From Acetivibrio saccincola (GTDB lineage: Bacteria; Bacillota; Clostridia; Acetivibrionales; Acetivibrionaceae), in contig NZ_CP025197.1 of NCBI RefSeq assembly GCF_002844395.1, positions 2,914,001 to 2,978,000 on the forward strand: 64,000 nucleotides of DNA, written 5' to 3'. The translations under genes and the position numbers were made by a program. Of the stretch, positions 47,427-55,703 are shown one piece after another. How positions within the stretch are numbered: position 1 is the stretch's first letter; every line of letters starts with the position of its first letter. The notes under the pieces are model-generated. The model did no database searches and was not told the DNA's origin. It saw only the letters and a list, made by a program, of their open reading frames with translations.

Positions 47427-47827
47427 GAGTGTTAATTGACACCAACATCCTGATCTCCGCTTCCTTGAGCTGCGAAGGAACGCCTTATCAGGCGTACATT
47501 AAAGCTGTAACACACCCCAACCACGGTATGGTTTGCGATCAAAACATCGATGAGCTTCGCCGGGTATACAACCGGAAATTCCCCCATAAGATCCAGGCGC
47601 TTGAACGCTTTTTGGCGATTGCGCTTACCGTTCTTGAAGTTGTTCCAACTCCCGCAGTTGGCGTGTCGGATGAGGCGCTTGTCCGGGACGCATCCGACAG
47701 GCCAATACTCAGGGCGGCCATTGCGGCAAAAGCTGACGTGCTTGTAACCGGAGATAGGGATTTCCTTGAATCCGGCGTAACAAACCCAAAGATCGTAACA
47801 GCGGCAGAGTTTTTGCAAATGGAATAA
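47423..47827 (+). CDS. PIN-domain toxin (VapC-like)
   Basis: The 134-residue protein is a PIN nuclease: first Asp in RVLIDTNILISA (D6), a Glu/Asp in NIDELRRVYNRKF, and the C-terminal acids in DRPILRAAIAAKADVLVTGDRDFLE. Such toxins cut tRNA or rRNA when the antitoxin is lost. It is translationally coupled to the AbrB-type antitoxin. Transcription faces into the 3' end of the phage tail genes. Confidence 0.85.
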   Translation: MRVLIDTNILISASLSCEGTPYQAYIKAVTHPNHGMVCDQNIDELRRVYNRKFPHKIQALERFLAIALTVLEVVPTPAVGVSDEALVRDASDRPILRAAIAAKADVLVTGDRDFLESGVTNPKIVTAAEFLQME

Positions 47828-47875
47828 AAGCAGCTTTTTAAAGCAGGGATTACAGCCACCCTGCTTTTTTGCTGC

Positions 47876-48067
47876 TTATATTCCGTAAGGTATCACATCA
47901 TCAATGGTAAGCATACGCTTTTGTTTCGCCAGCCCTAAAAACTGTCTATGGCACTCCCATAAATCAAGCAGGTACCCAATAGGCATTAGCCATACTTCAT
48001 CCTCTGAACGGTTGAGCTGAACAGTACCGTAATATAGAAGCCGAGTGAACAATTCCTCATCGCTCAC
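47876..48067 (-). CDS. Tail assembly chaperone, T part of a G/GT frameshift pair
   Basis: A 63-codon frame (LFTRLLYYGTVQLNRSEDEVWLMPIGYLLDLWECHRQFLGLAK) overlaps the preceding gene. GTG 48067 could start it, but the frame is open back to the A_AAA_AAC site at 48079-48085 in the preceding gene, so it is better read as the -1 extension of G. The Trp/Leu-rich WLMPIGYLLDLWECHRQ motif is common to GT-type extensions. Confidence 0.75.
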   Translation of the reverse strand: MSDEELFTRLLYYGTVQLNRSEDEVWLMPIGYLLDLWECHRQFLGLAKQKRMLTIDDVIPYGI

Positions 48068-48447
48068 TCGGCCGGTGTGTTTTTTAAGTCATCCTCACTT
48101 TCAACGTTTCTTTTGGTACCCTTGAACATTGCTTCCATGATAGCGTCTTTATATGCTGCCAGTTCCAAAGGAGATGTGAGAAGTTCCACTGTCTCTTCAG
48201 TCAGGAGTTCACGCTTATCCTGATTTTTGAGGTTGTGTATCAAAATGCTCTGGTTAGCCAGCAGAGTAATCAGCCATACCACTTCGTCAAGAGCCATCTC
48301 GAAGTTCTCGGTTTTCATCAGTTTCGTGCCGAGGTTTTCAAGACCGCCGTACCTTTTTGCAATCTCCTTTGTCGCTTTAGTGGTTAGAATAAGCTGATAT
48401 TCTTCATCGCCGATTTTGATAATTGCGCTTCTGTCATTATCCTGCAT
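48064..48447 (-). CDS. Tail assembly chaperone, G part
   Basis: The 127-residue protein (IKIGDEEYQLILTTKATKEIAKRYGGLENLGTKL ... NFEMALDEVVWLITLLANQ) has the pattern of Gram-positive siphophage tail chaperones, which coat the tape measure protein before tube assembly. It overlaps the major tail protein gene and sits between that gene and the GT extension. Confidence 0.8.
   Translation of the reverse strand: MQDNDRSAIIKIGDEEYQLILTTKATKEIAKRYGGLENLGTKLMKTENFEMALDEVVWLITLLANQSILIHNLKNQDKRELLTEETVELLTSPLELAAYKDAIMEAMFKGTKRNVESEDDLKNTPAE
48079..48085 (-). promoter_or_regulatory. A_AAA_AAC slippery heptamer for -1 frameshifting
   Basis: In the frame GAC TTA AAA AAC ACA the heptamer A_AAA_AAC is exactly in register. 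A -1 slip continues CAC ACC GGC CGA GTG AGC GAT, which is the frame of the 63-codon extension, avoiding the TGA five codons later. Confidence 0.75.
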
Positions 48448-49046
48448 TATTCGCTGCCTCCTCCCACAGCAAATACCGGCTCATAAACTTCCGTATACCA
48501 GCCGGTAATAGTTTCAGGCGATACACCGGGATCGTCTTCGCTGACTTCTGCCTTCCAAGGGTGCTTTCCCTGGCCATCTGGTTTGTTACGTCTCATGACT
48601 GTCCCTTCAATGGTGGGTGTCGAAAAGGTAATGCTATCACCTTTCGTTTGGAGATTTGTAGCCGGAATTCCGAATTTAACCCTGTAAAGCCAAAAATACC
48701 TGTACTTGCCGTTAGCTTTCTTGGCTCTAAAGCCGATTGCCACAGGAGCGCCACCATCCTCACTGGCAGAAATCAGCACATTATTGTCATCAAGAGTGGC
48801 TCCCGTCAAAACCTCTGCAGCGGCTACTCCGATGTCTGCAACGCCAAGAGTCAGGGTGCCGCTTTGAAATTCCTTGACCACTTCTGCCGCCCCGTCATCG
48901 GCATAAAGCGTCGCCTCTGCCAGTTCTACAGAAAGCTCTGCCGTAATAGCCTTAGCCAGCGGAACAGGCGTGGCGTATGTCTCTTCTCCGTTTTCATTCT
49001 CAGTTATTTTGGCATAATATAACCTGTCCAGTCCGATTGTGGCCAT
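48447..49046 (-). CDS. Phage major tail (tube) protein
   Basis: The 199-residue protein (MATIGLDRLYYAKITENENGEETY) has the phi13-type major tail protein pattern, with LAEATLYADDGAAEVVKEFQSGTLTLGVADI and GFRAKKANGKYRYFWLYRVKF. It polymerises into the tail tube. AAAGGAGG selects ATG 49046; an ATG three codons earlier abuts that site. Confidence 0.88.
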   Translation of the reverse strand: MATIGLDRLYYAKITENENGEETYATPVPLAKAITAELSVELAEATLYADDGAAEVVKEFQSGTLTLGVADIGVAAAEVLTGATLDDNNVLISASEDGGAPVAIGFRAKKANGKYRYFWLYRVKFGIPATNLQTKGDSITFSTPTIEGTVMRRNKPDGQGKHPWKAEVSEDDPGVSPETITGWYTEVYEPVFAVGGGSE

Positions 49047-49051
49047 GTTTT

Positions 49052-49396
49052 TCATTCCTCCTTTACTTCATACTCTTTTGCCACATCAATGGCATAGTGG
49101 TGATAGCCGGTATCGTCCTCATGGCCTATATACCGCCTGTCGGTAATGGTAAAGCCTGCTTGAAGCAATGTGTTCACTATTTCGTTTTTACGGGCAGTGT
49201 AGTTTCCCTTTATAAATAAAGACAACCTTACCTCCTGGGTTTCTACCTGAGGCCGGTTGTCTGCAAAAACTTCAAATGTATCTGTCATCGGAGTAATGAC
49301 AAGGTACTCATCTGGCGGTACACCGCTAAATACCCCGGTTTCAATGGGGATACCCAAACCATCCAATAACGAGTTTAATTCTGACAATATGCTCAT
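49052..49396 (-). CDS. Phage tail terminator / minor tail-completion protein
   Basis: The 114-residue protein (LLDGLGIPIETGVFSGVPPDEYLVITPM ... VRLSLFIKGNYTARKNEIVNTLLQAGF) matches the small tail-completion proteins encoded just before the tube protein in HK97-type phages. It overlaps the HK97-gp10-like gene by 4 nt. The exact role is inferred from position. Confidence 0.72.
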   Translation of the reverse strand: MSILSELNSLLDGLGIPIETGVFSGVPPDEYLVITPMTDTFEVFADNRPQVETQEVRLSLFIKGNYTARKNEIVNTLLQAGFTITDRRYIGHEDDTGYHHYAIDVAKEYEVKEE

Positions 49397-49824
49397 ATAC
49401 GACCCAGCTCCTGTTCCAGTCTTGACTTCATTACTTCGATGCAGGACTTCCTTGTAGCTGATTTTGCCGGTTTCAAAAAGGGCCTTGGAGGCTGCCCGGA
49501 CTTACCATACTCAATAATATTAGCAATCTTCGCATTGCTTTCCCCATCCTTCCTTGGTTCAGTAAAGCCGATTTTTATGTTGTGGTTTCCATCCCTGTCC
49601 TGTTTGGCAGGAGAGAGTCCCAAAGCATTTACCAATTCACCGGTTGCTCTGGACGGATATTTAGTGCCGCTCCCGATAACTGACTGAAGATTGGACTTCA
49701 CTTTTGAAAGAACCACTTCCCCGCCTGCTTCCAGCACCTTAGGTATGATTTCGTCTGTTCTTTCTCCAAGTCTGGATAACTTGAGCAAGAACTCTTCCGG
49801 CATTTTAACTTCCACCTTAGCCAC
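49393..49824 (-). CDS. HK97 gp10-family head-tail joining protein
   Basis: The 143-residue basic protein has the gp10 pattern: KVLEAGGEVVLSKVKSNLQSVIGSG, then a GELVNALGLSPAK loop and IIEYGKSGQPPRPFLKPAKSATRK near the C-terminus (YGxxxxPPRPFL is the family signature). It lies between the head closure and tail terminator genes. Confidence 0.85.
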   Translation of the reverse strand: MAKVEVKMPEEFLLKLSRLGERTDEIIPKVLEAGGEVVLSKVKSNLQSVIGSGTKYPSRATGELVNALGLSPAKQDRDGNHNIKIGFTEPRKDGESNAKIANIIEYGKSGQPPRPFLKPAKSATRKSCIEVMKSRLEQELGRI

Positions 49825-49840
49825 GTTGCAGCCCCTCCTT

Positions 49841-50176
49841 TTATGCTTTGCTTGATTTCACTTTTTCCGCAAGCACCTCAATATACATTCCGCGTCCCTT
49901 CACATCCTCTACACTGATAATGTTGTACCTGCCATCGCTGCAAACGAGTACAAGATCTGTGGTAACTTCCAGGTTAGGTATCTTACGGAAGCGGAACAGG
50001 GCAGACGCCTGCGAAAACGCCGCCCTGTTTGCCCATTTTTCACTGCCATGCCTATCTTCCTTGTATGCCCTTACCGAAGCGAGAATGACATCACCTTTTT
50101 CAGTAAAACCCTCACTATCCTTAACCGGCTTGTCTGAGATAATGTCCACGAAAGTTTTCATTTTCCCAAGGCCCAT
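49841..50176 (-). CDS. Phage head closure (head-tail adaptor) protein
   Basis: The 111-residue protein (MKTFVDIISDKPVKDSEGFTEKGDVILASVRAYKEDRHGSEKWANRAAFSQASALFRFRKIP) matches the SPP1 gp16/HK97 gp9-like closure proteins. Its start at 50176 follows AGGAAGGTG, which directly abuts structured element A; the element thus forms its leader. An in-frame ATG five codons later could also serve. Confidence 0.75.
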   Translation of the reverse strand: MGLGKMKTFVDIISDKPVKDSEGFTEKGDVILASVRAYKEDRHGSEKWANRAAFSQASALFRFRKIPNLEVTTDLVLVCSDGRYNIISVEDVKGRGMYIEVLAEKVKSSKA

Positions 50177-50187
50177 ATTTACACCTT

Positions 50188-50295
50188 CCTCGTCGTCGCA
50201 AACTCCGCTTTGCTCGTTTTGCCACTAGTGGCAAAAGCTCGCCCGCTCCGTTGCTCCTCCTCTCCCCACGAAGTCATAAGACTTCGCGGGGGCCC
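50188..50295 (-). ncRNA. Structured ~108-nt repeat element, copy A
   Basis: It starts GGGCCCCCGCGAAGTC and ends GCGACGACGAGG. Hairpin 1 pairs CCCCGCGAAGTC with GACTTCGTGGGG; hairpin 2 pairs TTTTGCCAC with GTGGCAAAA; a third small stem pairs GCAAA with TTTGC. Between them lies a purine-rich block, GGGGAGAGGAGGAGC. It fills the gap between the connector and head closure genes, and the closure gene ribosome binding site follows at once. Copies B and C share the plan with compensatory stem changes. No named family recognised; RNA or DNA function is unproven. Confidence 0.65.
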
Positions 50296-50301
50296 AAGGC
50301 G

Positions 50302-50610
50302 TTAAACACGCCATTCTCTGTCAAGCCGCAGCAATAGATTAACTGTATTCCATACCTGCTGTCCTGCCTGCACACTATCCCCAAAAAAGCCAGCCGTCGA
50401 GCCATCCCTGCTTTCATAAAAATGGCTCGACAGCATAATGACAGCCTGCTCAGTAGTAGGCGGCATAGGGTTTTCGGCATAATATCCTTCCGGCTTTTTC
50501 TGGTAACTTTCCGCATAGGCCACTGCGGCTTTGATATACTCTTGTAAAAGTGCGTCATCTTCGCTGTGCTGCAATATGAGGTTTGCTTTAACCTTCTCCA
50601 AAAGTTCCAT
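50302..50610 (-). CDS. Phage head-tail connector (gp6-like)
   Basis: The 102-residue protein (LLEKVKANLILQHSEDDALLQEYIKAAVAYAESYQKKPEGYYAENP ... QAVIMLSSHFYESRDGS) has the gp6/DUF3199 connector pattern, forming a ring below the portal. It lies between the capsid gene and element A. A GC-rich palindromic stretch begins 7 nt after its stop. Confidence 0.85.
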   Translation of the reverse strand: MELLEKVKANLILQHSEDDALLQEYIKAAVAYAESYQKKPEGYYAENPMPPTTEQAVIMLSSHFYESRDGSTAGFFGDSVQAGQQVWNTVNLLLRLDREWRV

Positions 50611-50631
50611 GCCGCAGCACCTCCGTTTTAA

Positions 50632-51834
50632 TTAAGCTGATTTCTGCTGCAGTATCTTGACTGCTTCTGCCAGCACCAGCTTGCCATCTACACGCTGGGT
50701 TGCCATGAATCCTACCTGTCCGGTCGCAGCATACAACTCATTAAGCCGCTTAAAAACCCTGCCCTGACGGTCTGCCACCCAGTAATAAGAAAAATCACCG
50801 AATACAATCGTTTTTGCTCCGGCGGCAATGGCTGGCATAAATGCAGAAGTTTTAACTGGACGATTGAGGATAGTATCCGGTGTTCCAGCAGTTACAGAAG
50901 GCTGCCAGAGATACTGACCGTTGTTGTCTTTGAGCTTCCTTATAGCTTTAATTGTCGAATCATTCATAATGAATACAGCGTTCCTGCGGTACGGAGACTT
51001 TAGGCTGTAGAACAAGTCCATGATCTCGTCAAGGGTAATGGCTGTTGCGCTCGCCGCAGTTACTCCTATCTCGCCACCGCCGTTATCCGCCAAGATACCG
51101 GTTGGCTTGCCAGATCCGTCGCCGATAAAAAATGCTTCCTCCTCTTTTGCTCCGATTCGGCGGGCGAATTCTTTGGCTATATACTGTTCAAGGTTGAATA
51201 CACTATCGTTTAACAACTCCTCTGACACCTTGATCATAGTAGCCAGCTTATATGCGCCGATGGATACCTGTGCAAAGGAGTCATCGCTTTCGGGAATCTG
51301 GCCTTCCTCATCCACCCAAGATGCAGTACCCTTGCTTGCCACCACAGGAATTTTCTTGTCGCCGCTGGACGTGGTAATAACATTGGCAATCTGCCTAAAG
51401 ATATTCTCCTCCTCCAGTGCTTCCACAAGAGTACGCTCAAAGTCGTCGGGAACAAGATATCCACCTTCGGTGTCCTCTCCAATCTGCAGCGCGTTGTGTA
51501 CGTCATATTTGCGCCTGCCGCGCATCATGTTCCAGAAAGACTGCCTGTACTCATCGCTGGCACGTCCGGTTTTTTCATTGTTGCCAGATATGGAAGTGGG
51601 TTTGTCTGTAATAGGAATATTCAACGGTTTTGACAGTTCCAAATCTATGGCAGCCTGACGCTCAAGACGCTCTATTTCTTTGCCCAGCGCAATAACGTCG
51701 GCTTCCATTTTTTCATAAGTCGCGGTATCCTCCGGTGAAAGCAGTCCGTCGTTCCCGCGTTTGCTGTCGAGGAAAGCTTTAGCAGCTTCCCATACTTTAG
51801 CGCGTTTTTCACACAGTTCCAGTATTTTACTCAT
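50632..51834 (-). CDS. HK97-fold phage major capsid protein
   Basis: The 400-residue protein has an N-terminal coiled-coil scaffold (delta) domain (~1-105; EDTATYEKMEADVIALGKEIERLERQ) removed by the protease, then the HK97 fold (GGYLVPDDFERTLVEALEEENIFRQIANVITTSSGDKKIPVV ... FFIGDGSGKPTGILAD). AGGAGG selects ATG 51834. It follows the protease gene, as usual. Confidence 0.93.
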   Translation of the reverse strand: MSKILELCEKRAKVWEAAKAFLDSKRGNDGLLSPEDTATYEKMEADVIALGKEIERLERQAAIDLELSKPLNIPITDKPTSISGNNEKTGRASDEYRQSFWNMMRGRRKYDVHNALQIGEDTEGGYLVPDDFERTLVEALEEENIFRQIANVITTSSGDKKIPVVASKGTASWVDEEGQIPESDDSFAQVSIGAYKLATMIKVSEELLNDSVFNLEQYIAKEFARRIGAKEEEAFFIGDGSGKPTGILADNGGGEIGVTAASATAITLDEIMDLFYSLKSPYRRNAVFIMNDSTIKAIRKLKDNNGQYLWQPSVTAGTPDTILNRPVKTSAFMPAIAAGAKTIVFGDFSYYWVADRQGRVFKRLNELYAATGQVGFMATQRVDGKLVLAEAVKILQQKSA

Positions 51835-51847
51835 AATCAAATCCTCC

Positions 51848-52573
51848 TTAAGGTTTTAATAAAAAAAGCCGCTTTTCAAGCGACTCAATTGGTGTTCCTT
51901 TTGGTTTTTCTTTTGGTTTAAGCTTTTGCAGGATGGAATTTGTTACTGCCTGCCTGCTGAAGATCATTCCTCCTGATACTTCAAATTCGGATGGGAATGA
52001 TTCATCCTCCATAAACAAGATTCCATCGGCAAAGCCAAGTTCCACCGCTTTTCTTGCGTTAAACCAGCTTTCTGCATCCATTAGGTGCGATATTTTTACC
52101 CTGGAAAGTCCGGTTTTCAGCTCATAAGCGTTGATGATGGATTCCTTTATTTCTTCCAGCATTGCGATAGCTTTCTCCATTTCCTCTGTATCACCGATAG
52201 CTATTGTCATAGGGTTGTGAATCATCATCATGCTGACAGGTGACATAAAGACGTCACCCCCGGCCATAGCTATGACCGAAGCGGCGCTGGCTGCAATACC
52301 GTCAATCTTTACCGTCACTTTGCCTTTGTAATCCATAAGCATGTTGTAAATTTGATTAGCTGCAAATATATCGCCGCCCGGGCTGTTAATCCAGATTGTT
52401 AAATCACCCTCTCCGGACAACAGCTCTGATTTGAACTGTTTGGGAGTTACTTCGTCTCCCAGCCAGCTTTCTTCAGCTATTGGGCCGTCAATATATAATG
52501 TCCGGCTGCCATCATCGTTTTGTATCCAGTTCCAGAAGCGGCAAACCGGTTTTGGTTTTTGTGATTTGTTCAA
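51848..52573 (-). CDS. ClpP-type phage head maturation protease
   Basis: About 241 residues with the ClpP fold: oxyanion loop INSPGGDIFAANQIYNML, catalytic Ser in IAASAASVIAMAGG, His in MMMIHNPMTIAIG, and Asp in SHLMDAESWFNARKAVELGFADG. It trims the capsid scaffold. TTG 52573 behind CGGAGG is the likely start; it overlaps the portal gene by 62 nt, and the open frame continues upstream without another such site. Confidence 0.88.
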   Translation of the reverse strand: MNKSQKPKPVCRFWNWIQNDDGSRTLYIDGPIAEESWLGDEVTPKQFKSELLSGEGDLTIWINSPGGDIFAANQIYNMLMDYKGKVTVKIDGIAASAASVIAMAGGDVFMSPVSMMMIHNPMTIAIGDTEEMEKAIAMLEEIKESIINAYELKTGLSRVKISHLMDAESWFNARKAVELGFADGILFMEDESFPSEFEVSGGMIFSRQAVTNSILQKLKPKEKPKGTPIESLEKRLFLLKP

Positions 52574-53834
52574 CTTTTGATCCCTCCGTTTCAGCATTGT
52601 TTTTGCCTGCAAATGCACCTGCATCGGCAAGCCTGGTCATGTTACCGTTAACAAGATACAGATCTCCGCCCAACTCCGCCGGAATCCGGTTCATGTCCTC
52701 AAGCTCGCGGATATCGTTAGCAGACATCCAGCCGTTCTGTCGAGCTACAGCATAACCATTCATGCGGCTTGCATAATCACCGCGCAGAAGGCCATCTACA
52801 TTGAATTTGACAAAGTATGCCCGCTTCTCTGATGGTAAAAGCAGCGCTTTTTGGAGAGCCTGTTCCCAACGCACCACCCACGGGTCAAGCGTGTATTTAA
52901 CAAATTCCAGAGATTGCTGTTCGATGTTTGAAAAGCTTGACTTTTCAAGATCTCCAACCATATGGGGAGGTACTCGGAATATCCGAGCAATTTCATTTAT
53001 CTGAAACTTTCTTGTCTCTAAAAACTGTGCCTGTTCGGGTGGAATGCCGATTGGTTGAAACTTCATTCCCTCTTCCAGGACTGCAATGCGATGAGCATTG
53101 GCACTTCCTTGATAAACAGCGTTCCAGCTTTCTCGCACCTTTGCCGGATCCTTTAATACGCCGGGATGTTCCAGAACGCCACCCGGATTTGCTCCGTTGG
53201 CAAAAAAGGATGCACCATACTCCTCACAGGCAATAGCCATGCCTATGGCGTTCTTGGCCATAGCAATAGGGGAGTATCCGATCAGTCCGTCAAAACCGAG
53301 CCCCGGGATATGAAGCACCTCGTCACTTCGCAGGTATATAAGGCCTGCTTTTGGATTAACCCTGCTCTCATCGCTGTCGCGCCGATAAGTGTAAAACAGT
53401 TCTCCGTTTGGAGCCCTGTCTACCGTCATTTTGTTTGGCAAAAGTGGATAAAGCGCCAGCACTCGTCCGGAACCGTCCCTAATAATTTGAGCGTAAGCAT
53501 TTCCCCATAAAAGAAGATGACTCATCAGTGTTTCTCGGAACACGAATGAAGTCATCTCAGGGTTTGGTTCGTCATGGAGTAAATAATAGAGCGGGTGGGT
53601 CAACGCTTTTTCTTTGCCACCGTCTTCTTTATAGCGGTACACATGAAGCGGAAGCCCGGCGATGGCTTCTGCAAGTATCCTTACACAGGCATACACTGCA
53701 GTTGTCTGCATAGCAGTCCGCTCATTGACAGCCTTTCCGCTGGATGTGCCGCCGAAGAAAAAGCTATATGCATTACCGAACAGGCTGTTTTTCGGCTTGT
53801 CCCTTGCTTTGAACAAACGGGAAAATACACTCAT
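52512..53834 (-). CDS. Phage portal protein
   Basis: The 440-residue protein has the HK97-type portal pattern: VNERTAMQTTAVYACVRILAEAIAGLPLHVYRY, LLLWGNAYAQIIRDGSGRVLALYPL and IARIFRVPPHMVGDLEKSSFSNIEQQSLEFVKYTL. It forms the dodecameric DNA gate. Its ATG overlaps the TerL stop (ATGA). Confidence 0.93.
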   Translation of the reverse strand: MSVFSRLFKARDKPKNSLFGNAYSFFFGGTSSGKAVNERTAMQTTAVYACVRILAEAIAGLPLHVYRYKEDGGKEKALTHPLYYLLHDEPNPEMTSFVFRETLMSHLLLWGNAYAQIIRDGSGRVLALYPLLPNKMTVDRAPNGELFYTYRRDSDESRVNPKAGLIYLRSDEVLHIPGLGFDGLIGYSPIAMAKNAIGMAIACEEYGASFFANGANPGGVLEHPGVLKDPAKVRESWNAVYQGSANAHRIAVLEEGMKFQPIGIPPEQAQFLETRKFQINEIARIFRVPPHMVGDLEKSSFSNIEQQSLEFVKYTLDPWVVRWEQALQKALLLPSEKRAYFVKFNVDGLLRGDYASRMNGYAVARQNGWMSANDIRELEDMNRIPAELGGDLYLVNGNMTRLADAGAFAGKNNAETEGSKVEQITKTKTGLPLLELDTKR

Positions 53835-55435
53835 ATAATCAACAGCCCCCTTTCATCATAAATTGATCCGTTGCGTTCATCCCCGTCATGCCTTAACGCG
53901 CGGTCAAGCGCCATAATTAACGCTACCGCACCATCTATTCTCTCGGTGGATTTTTCTTTATCCGGCTTAATGTTTCCGGCGGGATCGGTTTTGACATAGA
54001 TATTGTCCATCATCCACCGCAGTACTGGATTACCACCATGGGCGATGCGTTCTTCCAATGTCAGCTTCATCAACTCTTTTGTAGGCGGCGACATATCCTT
54101 GAAACCCTGACCGAATGGAACAACCGTAAACCCCAAAGCCTCGAGGTTTTGCGTCATCTGAATTGCGCCCCAGCGGTCAAAGGCTATTTCCTTAATGTTA
54201 TATTTCATTCCGAGTTCCTCAATAAAGGTCTCGATAAAACCGTAATGTACCACGTTACCCTCGGTGGTAAATAAAAAGCCCTGCCTCTCCCAGACATCAT
54301 AAGGTACATGATCTCTCCGCACACGCTGATCAATATTCTCCTCCGGTATCCAGAAAAAAGGTAGAATCTGATATTTGGCAGATTCATCAAGCGGTGGAAA
54401 CACCAGCACAAAGGCGGTAATATCGGTAGTAGATGACAGGTCAAGTCCTCCGTAACAGGTTCTGCCGCGCAATTTTTCTGCATCAACAGGAAACGCACAC
54501 TTATCCCATTTATCCATTGGCATCCAGCGCACCGATTGTTTCACCCACTGATTTAAGCGGAGCTGACGGAATAAATTTTCCTCTGCAGGATTTTGCTTGG
54601 CATTTTCAAAAGCCACCCTCAGTTTTTCGATGTCAACTGTAATGCCTAGTGACGGATTAACCTTTCTCCATACCTTTTCACTTGTCCAGTCATCGGTATC
54701 GGCTGCGCTGTAGATAACAGGGTAGAAAGTCGGATCTATCTTACGCCCTTGAAGAATATCCTCAGCCTTTTGGTGCACTTCCCAGCAGATGGAATTGCGG
54801 TCTGTGCCAGCAGTTGTGATCAGGAAAAACAGCGGTTGTTTTCTTGCATCGCCAGATCCGTGAAGCATTACATCATAAAGATCCCTGTTCGGCTGAGCAT
54901 GAAGTTCATCAAATACCACACCATGGACGTTTAGGCCATGTTTCGTATATGCCTCCGCTGAAAGCACCTGATAAAAACTGCCTAACGGTTTATATACCAG
55001 CCGCTTCTGTGACAACATTGGTTTAATTCGAGATTTTAATGCCGGACACTGTTCCACCATATCTACTGCAACGTCGAAAACAATGGATGCCTGCTGACGA
55101 TCAGACGCACATCCGTAAACCTCGCCGCCATGCTCGAAATCACCGCAGGTAAGATATAAAGCAATTGCCGCTGCAAGTTCGCTCTTACCCTGCTTTTTTG
55201 GAATTTCTATATAGGCAGTGTTAAACTGCCTGTATCCATTAGGTTTCAAGATTCCGAATATGTCCCGGACAATCTGTTCCTGCCAGTCAATTAATTCAAA
55301 AGGCATTCCATACCATTCACCCTTGGTATGCTTCAGGCAGTTTATAAAAGTAACAGCGGCATCCGCCGCTTCCTTGTCATATCGAGAACCTTCCGCCATA
55401 AACTTGGTTGGTTTATATCGTTTTAACTTCCGCAG
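53831..55435 (-). CDS. Phage terminase large subunit
   Basis: About 535 residues. The ATPase domain has Walker A-like EIPKKQGKSELAAAIALY and Walker B GVVFDELHAQPNRDLYD; the nuclease domain has GGLDLSSTTDITAFVLVF and FDRWGAIQMTQNLEALGF. It packages DNA. The start is uncertain: the frame is open to an ATG at 55483, but that ATG lies inside a terminator hairpin. GGAAAGGAGG points instead to a CTG at 55435 (LRKLKRYKPTKFMAEGSRYD); the first downstream ATG gives a protein 11 residues shorter. Confidence 0.92.
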   Translation of the reverse strand: MRKLKRYKPTKFMAEGSRYDKEAADAAVTFINCLKHTKGEWYGMPFELIDWQEQIVRDIFGILKPNGYRQFNTAYIEIPKKQGKSELAAAIALYLTCGDFEHGGEVYGCASDRQQASIVFDVAVDMVEQCPALKSRIKPMLSQKRLVYKPLGSFYQVLSAEAYTKHGLNVHGVVFDELHAQPNRDLYDVMLHGSGDARKQPLFFLITTAGTDRNSICWEVHQKAEDILQGRKIDPTFYPVIYSAADTDDWTSEKVWRKVNPSLGITVDIEKLRVAFENAKQNPAEENLFRQLRLNQWVKQSVRWMPMDKWDKCAFPVDAEKLRGRTCYGGLDLSSTTDITAFVLVFPPLDESAKYQILPFFWIPEENIDQRVRRDHVPYDVWERQGFLFTTEGNVVHYGFIETFIEELGMKYNIKEIAFDRWGAIQMTQNLEALGFTVVPFGQGFKDMSPPTKELMKLTLEERIAHGGNPVLRWMMDNIYVKTDPAGNIKPDKEKSTERIDGAVALIMALDRALRHDGDERNGSIYDERGLLII

Positions 55436-55472
55436 CTTTGCCGCCTCCTTTCCTAAAATTGAGCAAGAAAAA

Positions 55473-55496
55473 AGGAACCTCATGGATGAAGTTCCT
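55473..55496 (-). terminator. Intrinsic terminator between the DUF5049 and TerL genes
   Basis: AGGAACTTCAT and ATGAGGTTCCT pair (one G-U) and are followed by TTTTTTC on the minus strand. It lies in the middle of the phage operon, just before TerL, so readthrough or antitermination would be needed for the structural genes. Confidence 0.7.
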
Positions 55497-55537
55497 CTCT
55501 AAAGTGGATTTCTATGAAACTTGTTACGTTATAACCG

Positions 55538-55687
55538 TTATCGTTTGCCTGTTAGGATAAACTCGGCATATTCTTTCTTGTGTCCATTAAGAAATACTAC
55601 TAATTCATAAAACCCCATTTTATATGCCTCTTCCTGTACTCTTGGCAAGTCAAACATATTACAGGCACCGCTGTCCCGTATGGCCAT
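55538..55687 (-). CDS. DUF5049-like small phage protein
   Basis: A 49-codon frame from ATG 55687 reads MAIRDSGACNMFDLPRVQEE followed by AYKMGFYELVVFLNGHKKEY and AEFILTGKR. This fits the DUF5049 family (IRxSGxxNMFD ... FYELVxFxxxHKxEYxxFI(L/F)TG) found between GGCT and TerL genes of clostridial phages. The family usually has a few more N-terminal residues, and the frame is open upstream (WVQI), so the start is uncertain. Function unknown. Confidence 0.7.
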   Translation of the reverse strand: MAIRDSGACNMFDLPRVQEEAYKMGFYELVVFLNGHKKEYAEFILTGKR

Positions 55688-55703
55688 AATCTGTACCCAT
55701 GTC

